From positions 5,446,444 to 5,510,443 of the forward strand of contig WMCF01000006.1 in NCBI GenBank assembly GCA_009792885.1: a DNA stretch of 64,000 nucleotides. The letters run 5' to 3'. Within the stretch, counting starts at the first letter, position 1. Every line of letters starts with the position of its first letter. Below, piece by piece: positions 50,601 through 60,342 of the stretch. The notes below the pieces were generated by a model, which worked only from the letters and a program-made list of their open reading frames with translations, was not told where the DNA came from and did no database searches. Origin of the DNA: Eremophila alpestris peregrina. Its lineage: Eukaryota; Chordata; Aves; Passeriformes; Alaudidae. The translations under genes and the position numbers were made by a program.

Positions 50601-53186
50601 CCTGTAGGGGAATGCTCAAGTACCAGACCAACTTAGAGGAGCACCCTCCTGGTTGCTTTAACCCCAACAAAACACTCCGACAGAATCTGACTGTGCCGAA
50701 GGCTTCTGAAGAGCTGCTTCCTGACTATACTACTGAGCCTTTCCCAGGGGACCTGCCAGTACCAGAACCCTTTGTACAAAATGGCTTTATGAGAGTTTGT
50801 TCCGAGGAGCCCCAGTTCCAGTCACACTTCCCAGAGGTCTGTATGAGCCGACATTTCAGGTATTAAAAGCCATGCCAAGCCTTTCAGTCAGCCATAACCA
50901 CTAATTATTGCTTTTCCAGACCAGATGTTTTAATAATGGAAAATATTATTAAAACCTTCTGAGGCATTCAAAGATTTGGTGGGGAAAAAACAATCTGTAT
51001 TTAACCCTGAAGTGCATTACAATGTGGTGCATAGAATAGGGAGGATGAAAAAATGTCAAGAGATTGGCTGTAATGTTCTTTTTTGAACAAGACCATAAGA
51101 GATGTATTGATCTTGCTAAAATGAGATTTTACAGCATAGCATTTCAGAGCAAACATTTATATAACATTTTGCAAGGTCCTTTTGTAAGCATTGTGTGGCA
51201 GTAGTTAATTTAAATAATCAAGCTCCATTTGTTCTCTTTTTTTCATGCGGATGCAAGTCCTAATACTCATTTCAGGGTTGCAGTTGGTTGTGGTTTGGCT
51301 TTTATAGTCTGTTGTTTGCAGACAGGCTTGTTTTATATGTGGCATGGGTAAATGAGTATGATGACAGTGGGGACAGAAAAGCCTTTTCTTTTTCTGTTTT
51401 CCATTTTCCTTTTGTTTCTTTATGTTTTGTGGCAGCAGCTTTTTCTTCATCCAAAATTTTCTCTTTTCTTTTGAGAAATGATGAGCTGGGTTCTATTGGC
51501 AAGTAGCCTGAGGAAGCTTGCAAATATGGAGTTCATGAGTCCAAGGCCACCATTCAAGATGGTCCCAAAACAGACCCCACAGAAGTTTCCCTTTATTATT
51601 ATCATAATTGTTTTCTGTTGAACATGTGTCCCACTTACTAGCTGCACTGGGAACCCATTTTTCCATGGAACATGTAATCTTAATGAGAAACAGTTAATTC
51701 TGCACTGAATTCCTCAAACAAAGCTCTTTGGATGGGTGTTTTGTTGTGGTAATACTCCTGAATTATAAGCATCAGTGGGTATCTGGCCCTATATGACCCA
51801 CAGGACAGCAAGGAGTATTCTTAGGAGCTTAAGATGCTTACTTTAGAGCATTAATGGGAAAGGAGTCATGGAAAGAAATGGCCACTCAGTGTTCTGACAT
51901 CTTTGAAACACTATTTAGGACTTTTTTGGATTTGGAAATATTGTGATACCAAGTTTAAAAAAAAAAAAAAAGCTGTGAGCTACTGAAACTTGTAAGGCTT
52001 TTTTTTTTTTTTGGAAAGTAAATGCTCTGCCAGTTGCAAGAGATGTGGATGTGCAATGTCAGAAATTGGGAAGGGAGGGAAGATAGATGAGGGTTGAGGG
52101 GCACTTCAATGCCACAGCTCGAATGACTGAGCAGATGTGGAATTAGTAGATAAGTCTGCCATAAGCTATTGGTAATTGACTCTTAGGATGGGGTTTAGCT
52201 GAGCAGCTGTAAATGTCTCCATCTGGAGTAGTCACCCAGGACTCCCCATATAATCAGTGCAGAGAAATGGGCATTTCCAGGGCATTTCCTGTTGAGCATG
52301 TATCTTCCATGGGAGCAAATGGTTGATTCAGAAGTGCCCAGTTCTCTGTTGTCCGTTATTTTACTCTAGTTCATTATCAATATAATTTCTATAGCACAAG
52401 AATGCAGCTTTCTTAGCTTTTATTTGAACCTGAGATGAAGGTAATAGTTAAATAATACTGCAAGTCAGACAGCCTTTTTCCATAAATATTAACCAATTGT
52501 ATAGTACTCTGGTCTCTGTAGGTACTGTTTCTTTCATTACTGAAACCAGCTGCAATCTAACTGCATAAAACCAGAATAACATGGTAGCAAATGGGGTCGT
52601 TAGCTTTTTTTTTTTGTGATGAGTTTTATGATTGGAATTGTTTGTGCTTGTGGGCAACGTTGCTTGTTAAACTGATCAGGGCTTGGGAACATTCTTGGGT
52701 TTCTGCATGTAGAGAGAGGCGTGGATGTTAGATGGGAAGTGAGATCCTGAAAGCACTCGTGTAACCATGAAAATAGAAAGCAGAAAGTTGAAAGTCTTTG
52801 AGGTCTCATATTTTTTGTTCTCCCCCAGACCTGGTTCTGGATTTCGGGACCTCTGTGCCTGTACTGTGTGGAGCGGCTGTACCGCTACATCCGCAGCAAC
52901 AAACCCGTCACAATAACCTCAGTCATCAGCCACCCCTCCAATGTCCTTGAAGTCAGGATGGTCAAAGATGATTTTGAAGCAAGGCCTGGTCAGGTGAGTT
53001 AATGCCCCCCTGAAAAATCACTTTGCTTTCATGTAACATTATTTGTAGGGATGACTATCACTTTATAAGTACCAGCCCATCACTGAATGTTTTGAATGTA
53101 TCCTTTCTACCATTTTATTTCAGTATGTTATTCTCCACTGTCCAAGAGTGTCTGCCCTGGAAAGCCATCCATTCACTCTTACAATG
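26639..53186 (+). CDS. NOX4: NOX4, NADPH oxidase 4, exons 1-11 (5' part, 3' end outside window)
   Basis: Transmembrane flavocytochrome that moves electrons from NADPH through FAD and two haems to oxygen, releasing mainly hydrogen peroxide; in the known family it works with p22phox (CYBA) and is constitutively active. Eleven exons on the + strand (26639-26695, 27427-27522, 36180-36290, 37207-37291, 37941-38038, 39903-39930, 42182-42254, 46727-46807, 50608-50836, 52829-52993, 53124-53186) join in frame to 362 codons that align closely with the recalled human protein (578 residues). Visible landmarks: haem ligands H105/H119 and H194/H207, with the 14- and 13-residue spacings typical of NOX enzymes; a long E-loop with H222 and C226; and an HPFT FAD motif at 356-359. 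The start was chosen because MALSCRSWLANEG matches the family N-terminus and has an A at -3 and G at +4. All introns are GT-AG. The remaining FAD/NADPH domain is not in this window. No frameshift or internal stop, so the gene looks functional. Confidence 0.97.
26696..27426 (+). other. NOX4 intron 1 (731 bases)
   Basis: The first 260 bases continue the CpG island and are G-rich on the coding strand. A 15-base direct repeat, cggcgtgcggggcag, occurs at 26814 and 26856. The rest is ordinary intron. Confidence 0.9.
27427..27522 (+). CDS. NOX4: NOX4 coding exon 2 (residues 20-51)
   Basis: 32 codons in phase 0 after acceptor tttcatttcag; donor gtgagt. Begins FFWLSLNVWFFGKTFLL, the first transmembrane helix, then NQGLQYYYLHQMLG leading into the ferric-reductase-like transmembrane domain. 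It is separated from exon 1 by a 731-base intron that starts within the CpG island. Confidence 0.97.
30395..30466 (+). repeat. CR1 3' end fragment
   Basis: ggtttgagcagagacatcct then gaggtcccttccaaccagaa and tattctgtgg, the diagnostic CR1 3' tail in forward orientation (ggtcccttccaacc...attctgtg). Lies in NOX4 intron 2. Confidence 0.7.
33618..33738 (-). repeat. CR1 3' end fragment, minus strand
   Basis: Begins agaatcacagaat and continues gagctggaagggacc, tcctgagcaggacatcccaa and cttgaactctgacagg, the reverse complement of a CR1 3' end and adjoining 3' region. Lies in NOX4 intron 2. Confidence 0.85.
36180..36290 (+). CDS. NOX4: NOX4 coding exon 3 (residues 52-88)
   Basis: 37 codons, phase 0 on both sides, acceptor tttgttcag and donor gtgagt. 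It encodes LGLCISRASASVLNLN followed by the TM2 segment CCLVLLPMCRVLLAFL and the cytosolic GSQK. The core SRASASVLNLNC is nearly invariant in NOX4 proteins as I recall them. Confidence 0.97.
36291..37206 (+). other. NOX4 intron 3 (916 bases)
   Basis: No recognised feature. Short open frames on both strands look spurious. Confidence 0.85.
37207..37291 (+). CDS. NOX4: NOX4 coding exon 4 (residues 89-116 plus one base)
   Basis: 85 nt, acceptor cttactag, donor gtgaga, ending one base into codon 117. It encodes the basic cytosolic B-loop (SKQTRRLLDKSKTF) and the start of TM3. H105 is the first haem ligand, followed by VTCGVTICIFS. The minus-strand open frame over this exon is a shadow. Confidence 0.97.
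37292..37940 (+). other. NOX4 intron 4 (649 bases)
   Basis: No recognised feature. Confidence 0.85.
37941..38038 (+). CDS. NOX4: NOX4 coding exon 5 (residues 117-149)
   Basis: 98 nt after a strong pyrimidine tract and cag; donor gtgagc. It carries LHVAAHLVNALNF with haem ligand H119, 14 residues after H105, then the extracytosolic C-loop. N129-F-S is a potential N-glycosylation sequon. The second sequon I recall in human at this loop (N133-Y-S) reads N133-Y-N here and is lost. Confidence 0.97.
38039..39902 (+). other. NOX4 intron 5 (1.9 kb)
   Basis: No clear repeat or coding segment. It ends in a 10-base T run before the microexon acceptor. Confidence 0.85.
39903..39930 (+). CDS. NOX4: NOX4 coding exon 6, 28-nt microexon (residues 150-158 plus one base)
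   Basis: A 28-base exon encoding DPRKLLFAT, bounded by a long T tract plus cag and by a perfect gtaagt donor. It is too short to appear as an open frame but is required: exon 5 ends in phase 0 and exon 7 begins in phase 1, so skipping it would shift the frame. The peptide matches the DPRKLLFTT segment before TM4 of NOX4. Confidence 0.95.
39931..42181 (+). other. NOX4 intron 6 (2.3 kb)
   Basis: No recognised repeat or coding segment. Confidence 0.85.
42182..42254 (+). CDS. NOX4: NOX4 coding exon 7 (TM4, residues 159-182 plus two bases)
   Basis: 73 nt, acceptor ctcttttag, donor gtaaga. Completes V159 and encodes PGLTGVIMVLVLFLM and CTASTYAI, the fourth transmembrane helix, ending two bases into R183. 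The match to the NOX4 PGLTG...STYAIR block fixes the exon although no long open frame covers it. Confidence 0.96.
42615..42640. repeat. Perfect 13-bp tandem duplication of a palindrome
   Basis: caattaattgtaa occurs twice head to tail (42615-42627, 42628-42640). Each copy contains the perfect 10-bp palindrome caattaattg. In NOX4 intron 7. Confidence 0.9.
42641..42702. repeat. A/C-rich low-complexity tract
   Basis: aaaacaaag, ccaaacgaaacaaac and ccaacctccaaaccccaa units, directly after the tandem palindrome in intron 7. Confidence 0.75.
45255..45312 (+). repeat. Probable CR1 3' end fragment (diverged)
   Basis: ggggtttaacctagaccatc then ttttaggtcccattctagga and ttctgt resembles the CR1 tail, but with several substitutions. 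Lies in NOX4 intron 7. Confidence 0.55.
46727..46807 (+). CDS. NOX4: NOX4 coding exon 8 (TM5, residues 183-209 plus two bases)
   Basis: 81 nt, acceptor cttttcag, donor gtaagt. Encodes RVSNYDIFWYTHNLFFVFY then MLLMLHVS: the short cytosolic D-loop and TM5. H194 and H207 are 13 residues apart and form the second half of the two haem-ligand pairs. The exon ends two bases into G210. Confidence 0.97.
47363..47438 (+). repeat. CR1 3' end fragment
   Basis: ttgggctagatgacctttaa then aggttccttccaacccaaac and tattctgtgattctctg, a well-preserved CR1 3' terminus with the ATTCTGTGATTCT end. Lies in NOX4 intron 8. Confidence 0.9.
47731..47822. repeat. T/G-rich low-complexity tract with four GGGG runs
   Basis: Starts tttggggtttttggggtttt and ends in (tttg)n. 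GGGG runs lie at 47734, 47743, 47753 and 47772, with T-rich loops of 5, 6 and 15 bases, so the + strand could form a two-plus-loop G-quadruplex. Intron 8. Confidence 0.75.
47917..48075 (-). repeat. CR1-like fragment, minus strand
   Basis: Contains cctacctccctaggcaatct then gttccagtgattg, and downstream cttgcccattgttttc. This is the inverted CR1 phrase that normally reads cctccctgggcagcctgttc. Divergent and without clean ends. It sits between two forward CR1 tails in intron 8. Confidence 0.65.
48440..48692 (+). repeat. CR1 3' region, forward
   Basis: Shows the CR1 series gatttagatttgacattagg, aaaaatttcttcaccaaaag, ggtgcccagggaagctttag, ccctggaggtatttaaggg and gatcatttccaacc in the expected order. 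About 250 bases of CR1 3' sequence in NOX4 intron 8. Confidence 0.88.
50608..50836 (+). CDS. NOX4: NOX4 coding exon 9 (E-loop, residues 210-286)
   Basis: 229 nt encoding GGMLKYQTNLEEHPPGC and the rest of the extracytosolic E-loop, which in NOX4 is unusually long and is linked in the literature to H2O2 rather than superoxide release. H222 and C226 are present; the second loop cysteine falls at residue 274, against 270 in the human protein as I recall it, so the loop is four residues longer. Sequons N230-K-T and N236-L-T are present. The acceptor is cctgtag. The donor is gtctgt, the poorest in this gene; it is fixed because GAG then joins ACC TGG of exon 10 in the family pattern FP(E/Q)TW. Confidence 0.95.
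50837..52828 (+). other. NOX4 intron 9 (2.0 kb)
   Basis: Opens with the non-consensus donor gtctgt. The exon 9 frame stays open for nine more codons (VCMSRHFRY) to a TAA ending at 50866. Contains an A14 run followed by T-rich sequence near 51957-52012. No recognised repeat family. Confidence 0.85.
52829..52993 (+). CDS. NOX4: NOX4 coding exon 10 (TM6 and start of FAD domain, residues 287-341)
   Basis: 165 nt, phase 0 both ends, acceptor tcccccag, donor gtgagt. Encodes TWFWISGPLCLYCVERLYRY (TM6 and the cytosolic edge), then IRSNKPVTITSVISHPSNVL and EVRMVKDDFEARPGQ, the first strands of the FAD-binding ferredoxin-reductase-type domain. No long open frame covers it; it is identified by family match. 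Confidence 0.97.
53124..53186 (+). CDS. NOX4: NOX4 coding exon 11 (FAD motif, residues 342-362)
   Basis: 63 nt, phase 0, acceptor atttcag, donor gtaaga. Encodes YVILHCPRVSALESHPFTLT plus M; H356-P-F-T is the FAD-contacting motif shared by NOX enzymes. Intron 10 before it is only 130 bases. This is the last NOX4 exon in the window: no match to the next expected segment (CPTETKATFG-type) or to the DGPFG NADPH motif was seen through 64000. Confidence 0.96.
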
Positions 53187-54954
53187 GTAAGAAATAGTGT
53201 TCTTTTCTGTATGTTCTCTTTTATTTATATTGTTAAGCAAATGGTCTTTGTTTCTCTCAAGGTGACAATTCTCTCCAGCAGAGCTCATGTTTCATTTATG
53301 AGGGTATCAATGAATATGAAATGGCATGATTATTATGTGTGACAGTACTCAATACATATTTAATTTTCTCCACTGTTGAGAAAAAGATAATGGAAACTTT
53401 TTTCAAAGTCTTGCATAAGTGAAAACCAATAATAAATACAAATAATAAGAAATTCTTTTAGAAAAGAAGTTTCAGCCATATTTCTAGACCTTAATACATA
53501 AGGGGCACAAATTGTAATGAACTTTGCCACCTTTTTTTCAGTGAGACCACATTTCTATGACTACCTTTTTCAAAGTTAGAAAAACATCAAGTTAAAAAAA
53601 AAAGTTTCCAAAATTGTCTTATGCTTTATTTTTATATTAAGAGATACATCGAAGACTTAAGGTGATATACCAGTGAGGCCATACAATGTTAGGATTACTA
53701 CTTACTCAGTTGGTTTAGAATGGGAACTGAAACTTGTAGAGACAGACTGGAATAATATGCAATTGTGTATAAATCGGCCTGAAGTTCTTTGGGAGTACTT
53801 AGTGCAGAGACCTGGTAGATCCTGCTAAAAAAATCACTGTACTGACTGGCTATATTGCTGCAAAAGCAGAGCCTGAGGTTGAATAGTAGTGGCAGCCTTT
53901 TCCTTCCAATGGGAGCAAAATGCTTTTGGATTGCCTGAATTGGAGATTCTTCTTCAGGAAGACTGTGGAGATTAATATTCATGTTTGATTGCTTTATTTG
54001 GACTGATAACTGATATTCCTTCTGAGTTACAGTTAGTGCTGTGGAGCAATTGAGATGTTTTTATGCTATCTTATATCCAGAGGGCACAACCAGGTCCAGT
54101 TCTTTGGGTTTGTGGGGTGTTTTATTTTGGTTTGTTACCTGTCTAGTGAGCTAGGAGTCACAGGGGAACCCACGCTAAATTCCACCCAAAATCAATTCTG
54201 TGCTGTAAATCTTGGAATGAGTCTCGCTTAAGGGAAGCTGCCTATGTATAGCTTGGTGAAGCATTAATGGCACTTTTGCACACTTTTCATGGCTATTCAC
54301 TTTACCAGTACAAACCGGAGAAATGTGTTATTTATCTGTTGTTAATGGAAGTAGTCATCTTTAAGACTGTCCTTTCTATAGTGGACAAAGATAACTTGAT
54401 GTGGAATGCTGAAAAATTACATGCATATATGAATTTATGCAGAATGGTTTAGTCAGTATTTATTTACATTTTTTAATTACATAAGTGGTTGGAACATAAA
54501 TTTCAAGAACTTAGTTTAGGTCTTGGGTAGCTCTTTCCACTCGTTTTGCTCTAGTATAGCTATAGAGCTGGTCTGTACCAGTGGGCACATCTTATTTAAG
54601 CAATAATCTTAAAACATCATGTTCCTAGTTTCTCACTGTCCATCTCAGAAATTAATATGATGGCAATAATTTGATCATTATTAGTAAATGCACAGTTTGG
54701 AAACTGGAACTCTTGTTATAAAGATTTAGTCTTCTTATAGAATTGATTTTGTGGTTTTAATTTTTAGAAATAATGTCACCAAAAATACTTGGCTCGGGTC
54801 AGATAAGAGTTTTTGTCAGAGAAGAGACTGCTGACACAGACCTACTGGGTGAAGTTGTAAGATGAAGTTGAATTAGATGTCAGATTCTTTGCATGAATTG
54901 CATCCACTATTTAAAATGGCATAGTATGACAATGTATGTCATGAAAAATTATTT

Positions 54955-55250
54955 TTGCACGTGAACTTCAACAAGATCAGGTTGCTCAGAGCCCCATCCA
55001 ACTCAGAGATGTTAAATGTTTCGAGGAATAGGGCATCTGCCAGCTCTCTGGACAGCCTGTTCCAGTGTGTCACCATGCTCATTGTAAAACATTTCTTCCT
55101 CATCTCTAGTCTAAATCTACCCTCTTTCAGTTTAAAACCATTACCCCGTGTCCTATTGCAACAACAGGCTGTGCTAAAAAGTCTATGTGATGTCCTGTTC
55201 ACACTGGTGAAATACCTCACTGTGCTAAGAGACAAGAAATGACCATTTCA
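54955..55250 (-). repeat. CR1 fragment, minus strand (part 1)
   Basis: Contains tcagagccccatccaactca, ctggacagcctgttccagtg, aaaacatttcttcctcatct and ccccgtgtcctattgc in the order expected for an inverted CR1 3' region. In intron 11. Open frames on both strands here are repeat-derived. Confidence 0.88.
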
Positions 55251-55578
55251 GGCATATCTTTGTATTCCTAAATGTGGGTAATAACCTTAAGTGGAAAGGG
55301 AGGGGTGAGTCAGCATGAAGGAGTTGCGGAGATATTTTACTAGTCCCGTCCCTTTTTGAGATTGTGTAATATTTACAGTTTAGCTCAGTTTCTTACATAA
55401 CACCAGGGTGGAGGAACATACAGGGAGGCTGTGTAAAGGTCCTGAACCCACTCCCATTCCACTCTGGCAAAGCTCCCATGTGTTTTGCTCAGAGCCAGAG
55501 GGAGCTCTGAATTGTAACCAAGTGAGCATAAAGAGGCTTTATTCTTTTTGCACCCTGCCTTTGGGTGCTTTACATTGA

Positions 55579-55850
55579 TAAGGTCCCCTTGAGCCTTCGG
55601 TTCTCCAGAAGTGAGAGCTGAACAGTCACAGCTCCCCCAAACTTTATTTGTGGGAGATGTGTTCTACTCTCATCATTACCTTCATGGCCTTTTTCTGGAC
55701 TCTCTGCAGTATGTTCATGTCTCTCTTGTAGTGAAGAACCCAGCTGGACACAGGTCTCAAAAATGTGGCTTCACCAGTGCTGAGTGAAGGAGGATCACCT
55801 ACCTCAACCCTCTGGTAGCACCACTTGTACATTCTGAAATCCAGAAACAG
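55579..55850 (-). repeat. CR1 fragment, minus strand (part 2)
   Basis: Resumes the inverted CR1: aaggtccccttgagccttcg then gttctccaga, later cctttttctggactctctgc, atgtctctcttgtagtgaag and gtggcttcaccagtgctgag. Same orientation and correct order relative to the piece ending at 55250, from which it is separated by about 330 bases of different sequence. Confidence 0.85.
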
Positions 55851-58800
55851 CTGGAAATAACAGTTTTCTCTCATGAGCAGTGTGGTTTCCATTTTTGAAG
55901 TGTGTTTATACTGTTTTTTCTTCACTAGTGACTTGGTACCCACTAGTGTGACTTCCTGTCTTTGGGAAGTCTAGGAAAGGTAAGGAGGAGATGGCCCAAC
56001 ATTTGGGATTCCTGTGAGTGACCTGCTGGACAGTTTTAAGTACTGTATAGTGGGCCATTTGCTTCTTAGTGTCTTCATTGCTCCATTGTTTTGATTTCAT
56101 TTCCACAAAAAGTTTTCTTTTGAGACTATTTTAGGTTTCTTTTTTTTTTTTACTTATTTTTTTACACAAGTGTTCATATCTGTTACTGTGCTGTGTAAGT
56201 CAGTGTGAGTCACATTTTCAGTCCTGTATGCACTCATGTCCAATTTACTTATTTTCAGTAGGACATTATTGCATCTTCGAATTGAGTTGGAACAGAACAC
56301 AGTCAGTTCCAAGAGATTTTCAGCTGTAGTGAGGAGAATTATGTTCTGTATACAAATACTTTAGTTGAGTGTTTGTAAATGGAAAAACTGTTTTTGTGTG
56401 TTTTCTCCTTGATGAACTCTTTTAAAGAGGTTTATCTTTCAGATCAAGTGCAAGATATGGTCTGGAGATCAGACCATCCAGAGAAACATGCTCTGCTTCC
56501 TGAGACTGACATTTCTTTACACTTTTTGGAGGATAGTGTGGAACACGTCTGCTGTGGAATGCAATTTAAATGTAATTGTCTAAATTAATCCTTAAAGGCC
56601 TTGAAGTCTTTTTTCTTTTTTTTTTTTACATTTTGGATAATGTTCATGTCCTTCAACATCATTCTGGTTGCTCTTTGTTTTAACCTGCAGGAGCAAGAAG
56701 AGACTAAGGCTTGCAGTTTACGTGGGCATTGATTTTTTTCCCACCTCCATCATCTGCTTTCCCCTTGGTGTTGAGTTCCCTTTCTTTCCCGACATTTAAC
56801 TGTGTTACTGATGATTTGCAGCAGCTTGAATCCATGACTGCTCACTTCATCTTTTCTTTTTTTGCCAAAGAATGGCATCGGAAGCAGAGTCCTATCTAGT
56901 ACATAAGTTAGTGTCTTAAGTCGGTTTTTTTACTGTGTTTCTGGAATTTCTTGCATTAGCAAGCAGTGATTAGTAGTAAGCCTCATGGAAATAGCCTTGT
57001 GTTTTGCAGATTTTAAGTGCTTCAGAAGATGTCCTGGGTTCTCTCATGAGGTCTCTGCTGGACCCACTACAGAGTCAAAGCACAAACTCTCACAAGCTGC
57101 AGTTTACACCACTTGGCTATCAAAAGACTTGTGTCTACTCCCAGCAGCTCATAAAGCTTGGTGACCTTGTTATTTCAATAGTGTTGATTTTCTCATGGCA
57201 AAGGAAAGTAGGAAATAATTACATAATTTCATTTAGAATTTAGACTGTAACAGACCTTGAAACAAGGACAAGAGTAAGAGGTGAGTCCTTCTAAATTTGG
57301 AGATGGCTCAGATCTGAGGTTTGGTTTGGGAAAATTCTGTTTTGCAACAAACATCCATAATTGCAGCATGAAATAATCTGTTATTCCAAAGTTTTAACAG
57401 TTTTGGCTGTCACTGGCTGCTGTCATGCCCCTGGTTCCTCCTTGGAGCTAAAGTCTGAATATTCTGGTTTCCCTTGTTTCCTTTTTTTTTCCTTCAGTTG
57501 ACACATACATGTATATAAATTACTCCTGTTGATATTTAAACACAGGTAGTTTGCATAAACACTTGCTGAGCTTTTCCTGTGTCCGTATAAGATGTTCTCT
57601 GCATATCCACTGATTAGTAGCTTCATGAGATAGAGTTAAAAGAGTTAAAAGAGACTGTGGCACATAAAAATCAAAAAGTCGAAACAAGCTAAACCAAGAT
57701 CCCAGCCTTGAGACTCCAGGGCTTTATGAAATATGTGCTTTATTAATAACATGGGGGACTGCTTCTTCAGACCCTCCAAAGAGTTTTAGCTCTTCATTCA
57801 GTGTCTAGATCCCAGTTCTGGTAACAGCTAAGCAGTGATCAGCTACTGGCAACAGCAGGTTTGAAGCATTCTTTGAAAATAGAAATTTTGTCCCATGTCA
57901 CAATGTGCTCTAATCTCTCCTACTTTAGTGCTGCATTTAATCTGCTTTTAAATCCCATTGAAGTAGAAACTGGAAGAGTCGTAATAAAAACTCCAAGAAG
58001 TTCTGCCCTTTTGCTGGTTCTCCATATTTTTGAGCACATGGCTAATTTGAAGCAGATCACATCAGGAGGATTTGTAGTGCAACATCTACCTTCTTTTCCT
58101 TCCACATACAGTTTTATATGAGTAAGAAAACTCCAGAGGGAGGATGGTGTGTGTGCATTTTTTAACAAGTCTAACTGAGTTTCTAGGAGAGGATAAGTTT
58201 GTATATGCAGGTACTCTCAAATACACTGAAATCCAAATATATATTAACAAAGAAGAATACTCACTTGATTAGTATCCAAATTAGTAAAGTAATATTGAAT
58301 TCCAGGCAGAAAAAGTCTTAAATCCATTAACCATCTCAGGTTAGATAGAAGGATTACCTGGGAGGTTTCTGAATGTACATGGCAAGTTGTATGCTATAAC
58401 TGAAGGTCTCAGAGCTATTAATTAATCATGGATTTTCTACCCTTAAGGGTTTTGGTTTTTGCTTTTTTTTTTGTAGATTGAGTTTTCCTCATTACCTCTG
58501 CATCTCTGTTAAAGTGCATTTGGTGTCTGGATTGAGACATGATGGGGTTAAAAGAGGGTGGCCCTGATGTATACATTTTATATTTTTGGGCCTGATTCCT
58601 TGTCAGAAAAGTCTCCAGCGAATTTTGTACTCAGTATGAACAACATCAGAAGCAGCACATTTGCTTTGTAAAAGAAAACCAGTGTTTTGTAGACCCAGAG
58701 TTGTCTTTATCCCAGGATAATCCAGGGTTCATTTAAAATTGGTGAAGATCTTAACAGTGTAACAGTGAAGTTTTAGCTCTAAGCTTCTTTAAGCCAGAAA

Positions 58801-60283
58801 TTTTGTACTGCATAAGGAGATGATGGAGAAACATGTGCCCTGCACTGTAAACTTAAGAAGTAAATTATCCACAACAGGAAAAGACTAGGGGCCAAATTCT
58901 GAAATACTTCATACAAAAAATGAAAAAATTGTTGGAAGGTTGCCTGAGTAAAAAGTATGTAAGGACATCAAGAGCTAAGGTCATGCTGTTAGATAAATAC
59001 AATAAAAACAAAATCTAACATGATGACGTTCTAATAAGATTTGTTAAATATCTTGTGCAAATAGTTATGAAACTTGTCTTTATGAGATGATTTGCAGAGT
59101 GTTTAGGGAAATCGTGAAGTATCTTGCTGGCACACTAAAGAAATCCCTAGAGCTTGTCTGCTCTTCATAGAAGTAGAATATCTAGCAGCTGTTTGATGAA
59201 GAATTTAAGTAAAACAAAAATAGAATAGATGAATATTGCAGATGTCTTTAGTACTTCCTTAGACTTGTTTGTTTGGTTTGGGGAGTAATAGTTGTGGGGT
59301 CTTGTATAAAAACCCTACGTAAACCTGACTTATTATTTAAACTTTCAAATCTGACTCTTTAGATGAGAAGGGAACACAGAAATTGTTACACTTAAGTTCA
59401 CTAAATGCCAAGTTCTCCTTCAGAAGATTAAACAGAAGGTGGCAGATCCCTCTAATAAGCAGGGTTTGGGGTTTTTTGATTCGATGAAGGTAAATTTAAA
59501 ATGCACAATAAGCATCTTCTGACTTAAGCAGAGAAATATGTTTTCTCTCATCAGAGATAGTACTTCTAGTTTAGCTGCTAAGTCAGGTTAGAGCATGGTC
59601 TAGGAACTGCAGGAGAACATCAAAATGGACCAAAAAAGACCAACTACACCCTCCCACCCCTCCACACAAGCAAATAACAAAAACGAAACCTGAGCACAAG
59701 CTTTAAGCATGAACACAGTTAGCATGTGGACAAAATACTAGAAGAAATTAAGTGCCTTGCCTCTTGCTGTCCTAAAATTAAGACCATCTGGCTGGTGGGG
59801 CTCTCTGCTTTAGCCTGGCAAAATACAGTGTGTGCTGATAGGGGAGTTCAGAGGGACACAGTTGTTCCTCAGGGTGGTGGTAATCTGACTGGAAAACCTG
59901 TTGATCCTTTGATTGTTCTTTCCATGAGTGTCTCACACCACTGAGAGCCAGTTATCATGAACCTGGAGGTGGCCCATTGTTTTGCTTGGGGATGGTTGGA
60001 CCTTTTTGTGCTGTTCAGTTTCCTTGTCCTATGTCTGTGAGCTCCATGCATTGTTGTTTGGCAATGTGTCCGTGTACCCTTGGAGGACTTGAAGAGGCAG
60101 CCTTGGGCAGGAGCATTCTTCTGCTTTTTATTCCTTCAGGGACAAAGACTTGTATCCTGAGCATCTTGAAATGTTGTGATTAATTTTTTTTTTTCCCCTG
60201 AGCTAGCAACTTAAGGTGCATAAATTGTATAGGCTGAATACTGCTAGGATTAAAACATTTTTATTTCCTCTGTTACAGAGAGT

Positions 60284-60342
60284 TGGACTTGATGATCCCT
60301 ATGGGTTCCTTCCAGTTTGAGCATTTTGTGACTCTGTGATGT
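60284..60342 (+). repeat. CR1 3' end fragment
   Basis: agttggacttgatgatccct then atgggttccttccagtttga and ctctgtgatg: CR1 terminal sequence in forward orientation, in NOX4 intron 11. Confidence 0.75.

Larger units (their letters stand above)
46808..50607 (+). other. NOX4 intron 8 (3.8 kb)
   Basis: Contains three CR1 fragments (47363, 47917, 48440) and the T/G tract at 47731. The most repeat-dense NOX4 intron in the window. Confidence 0.85.

Noticed and set aside
56442..56588. Exon-like segment after tctttcag in NOX4 intron 11
   Set aside because: Its translation (IKCKIWSGDQTIQRN...) does not match the next NOX4 segment and has no suitable donor.
57011..57243. Open frame after ttttgcag (ILSASEDVLGSLMRSLLDPL...)
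   Set aside because: No match to NOX4 or another family I recognise, and no clear donor at its end. Probably chance.
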